NCBI GenBank assembly: GCA_036653075.1
Contig: JAVVUQ010000043.1
Span: 1-12,862 of the forward strand
Direction: 5' to 3'
Origin: JAVVUQ01 sp036653075
Lineage (GTDB): Bacteria > Bacillota > Clostridia > Christensenellales > CAG-314
DNA length: 12,862 bases
In this document: positions 7,650 to 12,862 of the stretch, in pieces
How the letters are laid out: each line of letters begins with the position of its first letter
Position numbering within the stretch: the first letter of the stretch is position 1
Program-made: the position numbers and the translations under genes
Notes under the pieces: generated by a model
Databases searched by the model: none
The model's input: only the letters and a program-made list of their open reading frames with translations
Told to the model about the DNA's origin: nothing

Positions 7650-8195
7650 ATGGAATTATTATCAAATGAAATGGTAAATAAAGCTATTAGCGGTGATACG
7701 GAAGCTGTTGAACAATTAACAAAGCGATTTATGCCGTTATTTAGAGCATACAGCAACAGCTATTTTATTCTTGGCGGAGACAAAGAGGACGTAATTCAAG
7801 AGGGAATGTTGGGGCTTTTTTTTGCTATGCGAGATTATAAAAAAGAATATTGTGATTTTGAACCATTTGCTAAAAGTTGTATAAGACACAGAATTTTAAC
7901 CGCTATAAGATTAGCTAACGCCAAAAAACATTTGCCGCTCAATAATAGAGTGGAATTAACTGATGAAGAATCCAAACAGGGCGACCCGATGGAACTACTT
8001 TTAAAAAAAGAATGGCACGAAACTTTTTGGAAAGCAGTAGAAATGAAACTTAGCAAAACCGAACGAGCGGTTGTAATATTGTATACAAGCGGCTTAACTT
8101 ATGCTCAAATAGCGCTTAAACTAAATAAAGATGAAAAAACTGTGGATAACGCTCTGCAAAGAGCAAGAAAAAAACTAATTAAAGAAGTAATGTAA
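7650..8195 (+). CDS. sigH: RNA polymerase sigma factor SigH (sporulation/stationary-phase type)
   Basis: Sigma-70 family factor of the SigH group, which in Bacillota directs early sporulation, competence or stationary-phase genes. Region 2 holds the SigH-like SYFILGGDKEDVIQEGMLGL (37-56) and an aromatic/basic stretch through KKHLPLN (92-98). Region 4 holds LSKTERAVVILYTSGLTYAQIA (134-155), then a helix-turn-helix ending in KTVDNALQRARKKL (163-176), very like Bacillus SigH. It has 181 residues against about 218 in Bacillus, being shorter at the N-terminus and in the linker. The ribosome binding site AAAGGA is only two bases from the ATG, unusually tight, and an in-frame stop at 7641 rules out a longer protein, so translation may be weak or coupled to rlmB. 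Whether this organism sporulates cannot be told from the window. Confidence 0.88.
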   Translation: MELLSNEMVNKAISGDTEAVEQLTKRFMPLFRAYSNSYFILGGDKEDVIQEGMLGLFFAMRDYKKEYCDFEPFAKSCIRHRILTAIRLANAKKHLPLNNRVELTDEESKQGDPMELLLKKEWHETFWKAVEMKLSKTERAVVILYTSGLTYAQIALKLNKDEKTVDNALQRARKKLIKEVM

Positions 8196-8215
8196 AATTA
8201 TAGAAAATAAAAAAA

Positions 8216-8256
8216 TGTTATAATAAAGACATAAATTGTGATAAATATAGTCACAA
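8216..8256 (+). promoter_or_regulatory. Extended -10 promoter with a TTGTGA-N9-TCACAA dyad at the start site, probable dnaX promoter
   Basis: TGTTATAAT (8216-8224) is an extended -10 element with a perfect TATAAT; the matching -35 position is poor. Twelve bases further, TTGTGA (8236-8241) and TCACAA (8251-8256) form a perfect six-base dyad around nine bases, near the predicted start point (about 8231). It could be an operator or a 5' hairpin of the transcript. The half sites resemble those of Rex and CRP operators, but the spacing is three bases too long for either. The call is inferred from sequence pattern alone. Confidence 0.4.
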
Positions 8257-8268
8257 ACATCAAAATTT

Positions 8269-8338
8269 ATATAAATAGATAGAACGGTTCAATAACAGAT
8301 ATTATATAAATAGATAGAACGGTTCAATATCAGATATT
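8269..8338. repeat. Two copies of a 35-bp direct repeat upstream of dnaX, with palindromic cores
   Basis: Copies at 8269-8303 and 8304-8338 differ at a single base (8295 A against 8330 T); a third copy is barely started at 8339 (ATATAA). Each copy carries GAACGGTTC (8282-8290 and 8317-8325), a dyad around a central G. It is directly followed by AATA(A/T)CAGATATT, which in copy 2 (8326-8338) is a perfect 13-base dyad around a central A. The two dyad centres are 11 bp apart, about one helical turn. No protein-coding or tRNA interpretation fits. It lies 79 bases before dnaX, where an operator array would be plausible. Confidence 0.85.
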
Positions 8339-8416
8339 ATATAATGGTTAAAAAAGAGAATACGAAAATATTTTAAGTAATTGAAAAATTGATTACATAG
8401 TAACAAGGAGATAATA

Positions 8417-9886
8417 ATGGCGTACACAGCATTATATAGAAAATATAGACCAAAAACGTTTGATGAAGTAATAGGGCAAGAGCATATAACAAAGACATTA
8501 TTAAATCAAATACGTAGAGGTGAAGTTGGGCACGCATATTTGTTTACGGGTACAAGGGGAATAGGAAAAACCACGGTAGCGAGAATTTTTGCGCAGGCTA
8601 TAAACTGTTTAAATCCAATAAACGGAAGCGCTTGCGGAAAGTGCGAAGTTTGTAAAAGTCAAAGTATTGATATAAATGAAATGGATGGAGCGAGTAACAA
8701 TGGAGTTGATCAAGTAAGGGAAATAAGAGAAAATGTTGTTTATCCGCCAGTAAATGGAAAATACAAAGTATATATAATCGATGAAGTTCATATGTTGACG
8801 GGAGCGGCGTTTAATGCATTGCTTAAAACGTTGGAAGAACCGCCAGAATATGTGGTTTTTATTTTATGTACAACCGAAGCGCATAAGATACCTGCTACGG
8901 TATTGTCGAGATGTATGCGATTTGATTTTAGGTTGGTAAAGACGACTGTACTATTTGAATTACTTAAAAAAATATTTGATAAAATAGACAAAAAATATGA
9001 ATCTGCCGCTTTGTATCTTATAGCTGAAAATGCGCAAGGCAGCGTTAGAGATGCTTTATCTTTAGCGGATAGATGCTTAAGTATAAGCGATGAATTATTG
9101 ACTTATGATGAAACTGTATCCGCTTTAGGCGCAAGTAGTTTTAAACAAATTAACGAATTGGTCGAAGCTATTATAAACGCAAATGTTAGGGGCGTTTTGG
9201 AATCAATAGATATTTTAATGAAATCAGGTAAAAACGCAGCGGCTTTAGCAAGAGAAACCGCAAGTTATTTTAGAAACTTAATAGTAGTAAAACAGATTCC
9301 AAACGCAAATGAACTATTAAGATTACCAGACGCGCTTTACACTCCGCTTATAGAAACATCGGCAAAAGCCGATACGCTGAAAATGTTGAACGCTGCTGAA
9401 AATTTTGGACGATTGGAAGGCGAATTAAGATATTCAATATCCCAACAAATAACATTGGAAGCGTGCGCAATAAAAACAGCGTTGCAAAACAATGAATCAG
9501 ATTACGCTGCTTTAATTGAAAGAATAAATAAATTAGAACAAGGACAGCCACGAACGCAGATTTTTGCATCTTTAACAGATTCGCAAATTAAATCGCTATG
9601 GTCAAAAGTAATTGCAAAAGCAAGAGACGAATCAGATATGCTTTTTGCGTTAGTCAGCAACGTTTTAAAAGTAGAGATACAAGAAAATGAATTAATCGTG
9701 CATATAAACGAAGTTACAAATACAATGCTTGAATCAAGTAAAGATACAAAAGAACGTATTTTTAAACTAATTATGGATGAGTTTAATGGAATTAAAATAA
9801 GATTATTGGTAAAAATCGAACAAAATGAATCAGAAAATATACAAAGATTAAAAAATATTACAGAGGGAAAACTTACAATTGAATAA
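8417..9886 (+). CDS. dnaX: DNA polymerase III subunit gamma/tau
   Basis: AAA+ ATPase of the replicative clamp loader, which opens the beta sliding clamp and ties polymerase III to the helicase. Domains I-II are clear: YRKYRPKTFDEVIGQEH at 7-23; Walker A GTRGIGKT at 45-52; the zinc module with Cys64, 73, 76 and 79; Walker B IDEVHML at 121-127; and the SRC motif at 164-166 carrying the trans-acting arginine. A helical domain III follows to about residue 365. The remaining roughly 120 residues are a short tau-like tail, so at 489 residues it is smaller than Bacillus DnaX (563). AAGGAG at 8405-8410 sets the start. Its neighbours ybaB and recR form the classic dnaX-ybaB-recR order. No persuasive frameshift signal for a separate gamma form was seen. 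Confidence 0.96.
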   Translation: MAYTALYRKYRPKTFDEVIGQEHITKTLLNQIRRGEVGHAYLFTGTRGIGKTTVARIFAQAINCLNPINGSACGKCEVCKSQSIDINEMDGASNNGVDQVREIRENVVYPPVNGKYKVYIIDEVHMLTGAAFNALLKTLEEPPEYVVFILCTTEAHKIPATVLSRCMRFDFRLVKTTVLFELLKKIFDKIDKKYESAALYLIAENAQGSVRDALSLADRCLSISDELLTYDETVSALGASSFKQINELVEAIINANVRGVLESIDILMKSGKNAAALARETASYFRNLIVVKQIPNANELLRLPDALYTPLIETSAKADTLKMLNAAENFGRLEGELRYSISQQITLEACAIKTALQNNESDYAALIERINKLEQGQPRTQIFASLTDSQIKSLWSKVIAKARDESDMLFALVSNVLKVEIQENELIVHINEVTNTMLESSKDTKERIFKLIMDEFNGIKIRLLVKIEQNESENIQRLKNITEGKLTIE

Positions 9887-9987
9887 AACTAATATTATTG
9901 CCAAAAAACTATTATAGCATATTTAAGTCAATAGTATAAGTATAATAAATTAAATAAAAATAATTTCACGTAAATAAGGAGATAGAT

Positions 9988-10308
9988 ATGGCAAACAATA
10001 AATTTGGCGGCGGAATGAATATGCAACAGTTAGCAATGCAGGCGCAGAAAATGCAGCAACAAGTTATGAAAGCGCAGGAAGAACTTGAGAATATGGAAAT
10101 TGACGGACAAGCGGGTAATGGTTTGGTTACGGTTACCTTGACAGGACAAAAAAAACTCGTGGCAGTCAAAATTAAACCTGAAGCAGTAGATGTAGATGAC
10201 TTAGAAATGCTTGAAGACCTTATCGTTGTCGCTTATAATTACGCAGCGGAAGAAGCAGATAAAGCGGCAGAAGAAATTATGCCAAGCGGTATGAATGGTT
10301 TGATATAA
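9988..10308 (+). CDS. ybaB: YbaB/EbfC family nucleoid-associated DNA-binding protein
   Basis: Small DNA-binding protein of the YbaB/EbfC family (106 residues, normal length). It forms a tweezer-shaped dimer, associates with the nucleoid and is almost always encoded between dnaX and recR, though its exact role is unsettled. The N-terminus has Gly- and Met-rich residues leading into a long Gln/Met-rich helix (about 12-38). A beta-strand section follows (VTVTLTGQKKLVAVKI, about 48-63), then an acidic helix and a second helix rich in Ala and Glu, ending in MPSGMNGLI. The ATG follows AAGGAG at 9976-9981. The 101-base gap from dnaX contains a lone TATAAT (9941-9946) without a fitting -35, so co-transcription with dnaX is more likely than an own promoter. 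Confidence 0.93.
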   Translation: MANNKFGGGMNMQQLAMQAQKMQQQVMKAQEELENMEIDGQAGNGLVTVTLTGQKKLVAVKIKPEAVDVDDLEMLEDLIVVAYNYAAEEADKAAEEIMPSGMNGLI

Positions 10309-10347
10309 AATTATAAAACTATATAAGACGAAATATACTTTATAATT
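10309..10347. repeat. Inverted repeat directly after ybaB
   Basis: AATTATAAA (10309-10317) begins immediately after the ybaB stop and pairs exactly with TTTATAATT (10339-10347) across 21 bases. It contains no G-C pair and no T-run follows, so it is a weak hairpin rather than a proper terminator. It could mark an mRNA 3' end or be chance in AT-rich DNA. Confidence 0.3.
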
Positions 10348-10456
10348 ATTGCGTAATAGCGTGATTATATGTTTAATTAAAGTTATAATTAAAATTATAA
10401 GTGTTATAGACAAGCGTAAAATACAATTCAATAACATTAAAAATAGGGGAAAAATA

Positions 10457-11044
10457 GTGAAAAACATACAACCTTTAAATGCTTTAATTGGTCAATTTAT
10501 GAAATTAGCTGGCGTGGGGAATAAAACTGCGCAACGATATGCGCTTAGTATATTAAAAATGACGGATATAGAAGTAAAAGACTTTGTTGACACGATATTA
10601 AGCACAAAAAAAGCTGTTAAGTTTTGTTCTGTTTGCGGAAATTTTACTCAATACGATCCGTGTGATATATGTTCAACAAGAGATAAAAGTATTATTTGCG
10701 TAGTTAAAGATGCCAAGGACGTGTGGTCAATGGAAAAAGTTCGTGATTATAATGGAGTTTATCACGTATTAGGCGGCGTTTTAAATCCTATGGAAAATAT
10801 TGGTCCAAATGATATTAGAATAAAAGAATTACTTAGAAGAATAGACGACAATGTAAAAGAAATTATTGTAGCGACTAATCCCGATGTCGAAGGCGAAGCG
10901 ACAGCGATGTATTTGGCTCGTATGATAAAACCATTAGGGGTAAAAGTTACGAGAATCGCTCAGGGAATTTCAGTAGGCAGCGACCTCGACTATGCAGATG
11001 AAGTCACCTTAACAAGAGCTTTAGAAGATAGGAGAGAAATCTAA
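10457..11044 (+). CDS. recR: Recombination mediator RecR
   Basis: RecR forms a ring-shaped clamp on DNA and, with RecO (and RecF), loads RecA at single-strand gaps. The frame is open from a TTG at 10349, but homology to RecR begins only at KNIQPLNALIGQFMKLAGVG. The GTG at 10457, eight bases after an AGGGGA site (10445-10450), is therefore taken as the start, giving 195 residues against about 198 usually. Domains: helix-hairpin-helix LAGVGNKTAQRYA (17-29); the C4 zinc finger Cys57, 60, 69 and 72; and a Toprim domain with Glu93 and the NPDVEGEATAMYLA block (141-154), ending in the conserved DYADEVTLTRALEDRREI-type tail. It is third in the dnaX-ybaB-recR cluster, 148 bases after ybaB. All signature residues are present. 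Confidence 0.96.
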   Translation: MKNIQPLNALIGQFMKLAGVGNKTAQRYALSILKMTDIEVKDFVDTILSTKKAVKFCSVCGNFTQYDPCDICSTRDKSIICVVKDAKDVWSMEKVRDYNGVYHVLGGVLNPMENIGPNDIRIKELLRRIDDNVKEIIVATNPDVEGEATAMYLARMIKPLGVKVTRIAQGISVGSDLDYADEVTLTRALEDRREI

Positions 11045-11263
11045 AAATAAATAGTAAAACTTTGGAGATTATATAAAAACGCAATAGCGTATACAACGTT
11101 ATAACATTACGAAAACGTACATAATTTTTATAAATATTAAAAAAATTACAAAAAAGATATAACTTATAACGATATTAATAGCATTACATAAATGTTATTT
11201 ACTATAGAAAAATAGTAGTTATGGTTTTGTAATAATTTAACAGTCATTTTTGGAGATAGGAGT
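11045..11263. other. AT-rich intergenic spacer between recR and the radical SAM gene
   Basis: This 219-base gap holds no open reading frame and no RNA gene that I recognise. It has two weak dyads: ACGC-AATA-GCGT near 11078-11093, and TACTAT (11200-11205) pairing with ATAGTA (11212-11217) across six bases. Neither is followed by a T-run, so no canonical terminator is supported. No -35/-10 pair with good spacing was found, so how the radical SAM gene is transcribed is unclear. Confidence 0.5.
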
Positions 11264-12133
11264 ATGAAATGTAATCAATGTCCACGTATGTGCAACGTTG
11301 AGCGTAGTGAAAAATTAGGATATTGTGGAGCAAATCAAGATATAAAAACAGCTTTTATAGGCTTGCACAAATGGGAAGAACCGATAATATCAGGTGAAAC
11401 AGGTAGCGGAGCAGTGTTTTTTTCTGGTTGTAACTTACGATGTGTGTTTTGTCAGAATTATCAATTGAGCCACGATGATTATGGTAGTGTTATTTCAAAA
11501 GAAGAATTAGTGGAAAATATGTTGCAATTACAGCAACAAGGAGCGACAAATATAAATCTTGTGACGGCGACACATTATGCTAATATTTTACCAGAAATTA
11601 TAATAAACGCAAAGAAACAAGGATTATATATTCCTATTGTATATAATTGCGGCGGTTACGAGAGCGTAGAATCATTAAAGAAACTTGAAGGAATTGTTGA
11701 CGTATATTTACCTGATTATAAGTATAGCGATATGAATTTAGCTCAGTTATTATCATCGGCAAAAGATTATCCGATAGTGGCGCTTGAAGCAATAACAGAA
11801 ATGAAACGGCAACAAGCAAATGATGTTATAGAAGACGGTTTAATGAAAAAAGGCGTAATAATACGACATTTATTGCTGCCTAATTGCCTTAAAAATAGTA
11901 GAAATGTTTTAAATAACATAATCGATAATTTTGGAAACGAAACTTATGTGAGTTTGATGAGTCAATATTTTCCGCCTAAAGAATTTGATAAATCTCTTGC
12001 GTTTTTAAATAGGCGCATTACCAAAATAGAACAAAATCGATTATATGATTACTTTTTTTCACTTAATTTTATAAATGGCTATGTACAACAACTTTCTTCT
12101 GCCGACAAAAAATACGTTCCTATTTGGACTTAA
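11264..12133 (+). CDS. PflX-type (COG1313) radical SAM protein, PflA-like
   Basis: Radical SAM protein of the pyruvate-formate-lyase-activase-like COG1313 (PflX) group; the substrate is not established. The N-terminal cysteine set CNQCPRMC...GYCG (Cys3, 6, 10, 21) is followed by the radical SAM cluster motif SGCNLRCVFCQNY, with Cys56, 60 and 63 binding the [4Fe-4S] cluster that cleaves S-adenosylmethionine. Further family blocks: GATNINLVTATHY; PIVYNCGGYESVE, where relatives usually have Thr or similar in place of Cys; VDVYLPDYKY; DGLMKKGVIIRHLLLP; and YVSLMSQYFPP. At 289 residues it is full length. The start ATG has a well-spaced GGAGA (11252-11256) as well as an AGGAG that is too close. No glycyl-radical enzyme or other partner lies beside it; it is separated from recR and the next gene by long gaps. 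Confidence 0.9.
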   Translation: MKCNQCPRMCNVERSEKLGYCGANQDIKTAFIGLHKWEEPIISGETGSGAVFFSGCNLRCVFCQNYQLSHDDYGSVISKEELVENMLQLQQQGATNINLVTATHYANILPEIIINAKKQGLYIPIVYNCGGYESVESLKKLEGIVDVYLPDYKYSDMNLAQLLSSAKDYPIVALEAITEMKRQQANDVIEDGLMKKGVIIRHLLLPNCLKNSRNVLNNIIDNFGNETYVSLMSQYFPPKEFDKSLAFLNRRITKIEQNRLYDYFFSLNFINGYVQQLSSADKKYVPIWT

Positions 12134-12138
12134 CACAA

Positions 12139-12170
12139 ATGTATTATTTATTATAATTGCAATAATACAT
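12139..12170. repeat. Ten-base inverted repeat after the radical SAM gene
   Basis: ATGTATTATT (12139-12148) and AATAATACAT (12161-12170) are exact reverse complements across a 12-base loop, five bases after the stop codon. The position fits a transcript end, but the stem is nearly all A-T and is followed by AGGTTC rather than a T-run. A terminator or 3'-protecting hairpin is therefore only possible. Confidence 0.4.
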
Positions 12171-12423
12171 AGGTTCTATCTTACTTAAATATTTGTTTAA
12201 ATATTATTTAATTGGTAAAGAAAATTTAAATAGATTAATCTAAAATGGTAATTAAGTTGGTAATTGATACAAAAAATTACTAATATTGTTTATATATTAT
12301 CATAATAAGCTAAAAATCACAATTGTATTTATATAATAGTGTAATATTATAAAAAATCAGGATAATTTGTTATAGTTATTTAGAAAAATATAAGAAAAAA
12401 CCATAAAAATGTATTGACAAATA
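12171..12423. other. AT-rich non-coding spacer with short direct repeats
   Basis: This is the upstream half of the 462-base gap between the radical SAM gene and the last gene. No convincing coding frame or structured RNA was seen. It contains two short tandem duplications with a 12-base period: TTAAATATT at 12185 and 12197, and TGGTAATT at 12246 and 12258. It also holds a TTGGTAATT/AATTACTAA imperfect dyad (12257-12265 with 12275-12283). These are of low information content and may be incidental. Confidence 0.5.
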
Positions 12424-12452
12424 TTGTTAAAATTGCAATAATGTGGTATAAT
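12424..12452 (+). promoter_or_regulatory. Sigma-A type promoter of the secreted-protein gene
   Basis: TTGTTA (12424-12429) and a perfect TATAAT (12447-12452) stand 17 bases apart, and TGG directly before the -10 makes it an extended -10 promoter. A TTGACA at 12414-12419 lies ten bases too far upstream to pair with this -10. Transcription is expected to begin near 12459, giving a leader of about 137 bases before the ATG at 12596. Confidence 0.75.
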
Positions 12453-12474
12453 AGCAATGTAATTTATAAAAGAA

Positions 12475-12531
12475 TATACTATTAAAATTGATAGTATAGA
12501 ATAAATAAAAAAGATGCAATTTTTATTTATT
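12475..12531 (+). promoter_or_regulatory. Two consecutive hairpins in the leader of the last gene
   Basis: TATACTAT (12475-12482) pairs exactly with ATAGTATA (12491-12498) over an eight-base loop. One base later, a 12-base stem (12500-12511 with 12520-12531) closes an eight-base loop. The second stem is made only of A-T pairs. Both lie inside the predicted untranslated leader. I do not recognise any known riboswitch or leader class; an mRNA-stability element, weak attenuator or temperature-sensitive structure are possibilities only. Confidence 0.45.
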
Positions 12532-12595
12532 ATGATTTTATAAATTTAGAATTTTTTAATATAAGGTTTTGTTTTAATCTTAAAAGAGGAGATGT

Positions 12596-12862
12596 ATGAA
12601 AAATTATAGAAAAATAATACTTATGTATTTATCATTTATTTTTATAATTTGTTTATGTTTATGTATATGCGCTAACGAAAAAGCGATAATTGAAGATATC
12701 TCTCAAAACAACCTCATTAAATATAAAAATACAGTTGATTATGATAATTTAGCGTTTTTTAGTAGTTTAAAAATGTGTAATAATCAATATATATTTCATA
12801 TTAATGAAAGTGCAAAATGGAGTAATTTAACAAATAATAATGAAATATATAAAAATAGTAAA
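12596..12862 (+). CDS. Probable secreted protein of unknown function, N-terminal 89 residues (cut by the window edge)
   Basis: An open frame runs from the ATG at 12596 to the right edge without a stop. It is supported by GAGGAG (12586-12591) five bases upstream and the strong promoter at 12424. The N-terminus is a textbook export signal: MKNYRK, then a hydrophobic core (about 7-25) with alternating cysteines, ICLCLCIC, and a possible signal peptidase I site after CICA (residue 26). A lipobox is not clear. The visible mature part is polar, rich in Asn, Lys, Ile and Tyr, with one further cysteine (CNN) and no motif I recognise. It appears to be a separate transcription unit from the housekeeping genes before it. 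Its family cannot be judged from the portion seen. Confidence 0.75.
   Translation, partial: MKNYRKIILMYLSFIFIICLCLCICANEKAIIEDISQNNLIKYKNTVDYDNLAFFSSLKMCNNQYIFHINESAKWSNLTNNNEIYKNSK

Noticed and set aside
8286..8293. GGTTCAAT as a tRNA T-arm
   Set aside because: No acceptor, D or anticodon arms surround it; it is simply part of the 35-bp repeat.
8282..8325. SOS (LexA) boxes in the dnaX upstream repeats
   Set aside because: The Bacillus box needs CGAAC-N4-GTTCG; here GAAC and GTTC are separated by one base.
8196..8416. SRP (4.5S-like) RNA gene, which in Bacillus lies upstream of dnaX
   Set aside because: The conserved GGAAG-containing apical helix and a long GC-bearing stem are absent.
8966..8972. 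Run of seven A in dnaX as a programmed frameshift site for a gamma form
   Set aside because: It falls near residue 185, inside the ATPase/clamp-loader core, far before the end of domain III where gamma would have to end; no stimulatory stem was seen.
10349..10456. N-terminal extension of RecR from a TTG
   Set aside because: The extra 36 residues have no counterpart in RecR, and AGGGGA before the GTG at 10457 gives the normal family length.
12592..12609. Upstream ATG at 12592 as start of the last gene
   Set aside because: That frame reaches TAG after five codons; the ATG at 12596 opens the long frame with the signal peptide.
12616..12675. Lipoprotein signal in the last gene
   Set aside because: Cysteines are present, but none is preceded by a clear [LVI][ASTVI][GAS]-C lipobox; cleavage by signal peptidase I after CICA is as likely.

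Overview
The window looks like a housekeeping segment from an AT-rich member of the Bacillota, most likely an uncultured Clostridia-type lineage. The evidence is the AT-rich codon use, strong AGGAGG-type ribosome binding sites, the sporulation-type sigma factor SigH, an AddA helicase-nuclease (the Gram-positive RecBCD counterpart), Mini-ribonuclease III, and the dnaX-ybaB-recR gene order. All real genes are on the + strand. The standard bacterial code is used, since mrnC ends in TGA. I see no phage, insertion sequence, CRISPR array, tRNA or rRNA, and no defence or other accessory system.

Layout. 1-1544: 3' part of valS. 1551-1709: an array of 20-bp AT-rich tandem repeats. 1735-5349: addA, with two asparagine-rich low-complexity insertions and no addB beside it. 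5447-5941: trmL. 5973-6031: a strong promoter overlapped by two interleaved inverted repeats. 6094-8195: a tight operon of a small three-helix membrane protein, mrnC, rlmB and sigH, with junctions of 0, -11 and +10 bases. 8196-8416: a regulatory gap with an extended -10 box, a TTGTGA-N9-TCACAA dyad and two copies of a 35-bp direct repeat that contains palindromes. 8417-11044: dnaX, ybaB and recR. 11264-12133: an orphan PflX-type (COG1313) radical SAM protein. 12134-12595: a long AT-rich gap with a strong promoter and a leader that can form two consecutive hairpins. 12596-end: the start of an unrecognised secreted protein.

How the genes fit together. Most products serve information processing: valS charges tRNA, trmL and rlmB are SPOUT methylases for tRNA and 23S rRNA, mrnC matures 23S rRNA, and sigH redirects transcription. 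addA, recR and dnaX act in DNA end repair, gap repair and replication, and ybaB is a nucleoid-associated protein. Compared with the familiar Bacillus order, yacP is missing between rlmB and sigH. The rpmG-secE-nusG block is missing after sigH, so sigH sits directly in front of dnaX.

I found no convincing new multi-gene system. The least explained items are non-coding: the two unrelated tandem-repeat arrays in front of addA and dnaX, the dyads over the 6003-6031 promoter, and the structured leader of the last gene. The membrane protein at 6094 and the truncated secreted protein at the right edge are the only proteins I could not assign.
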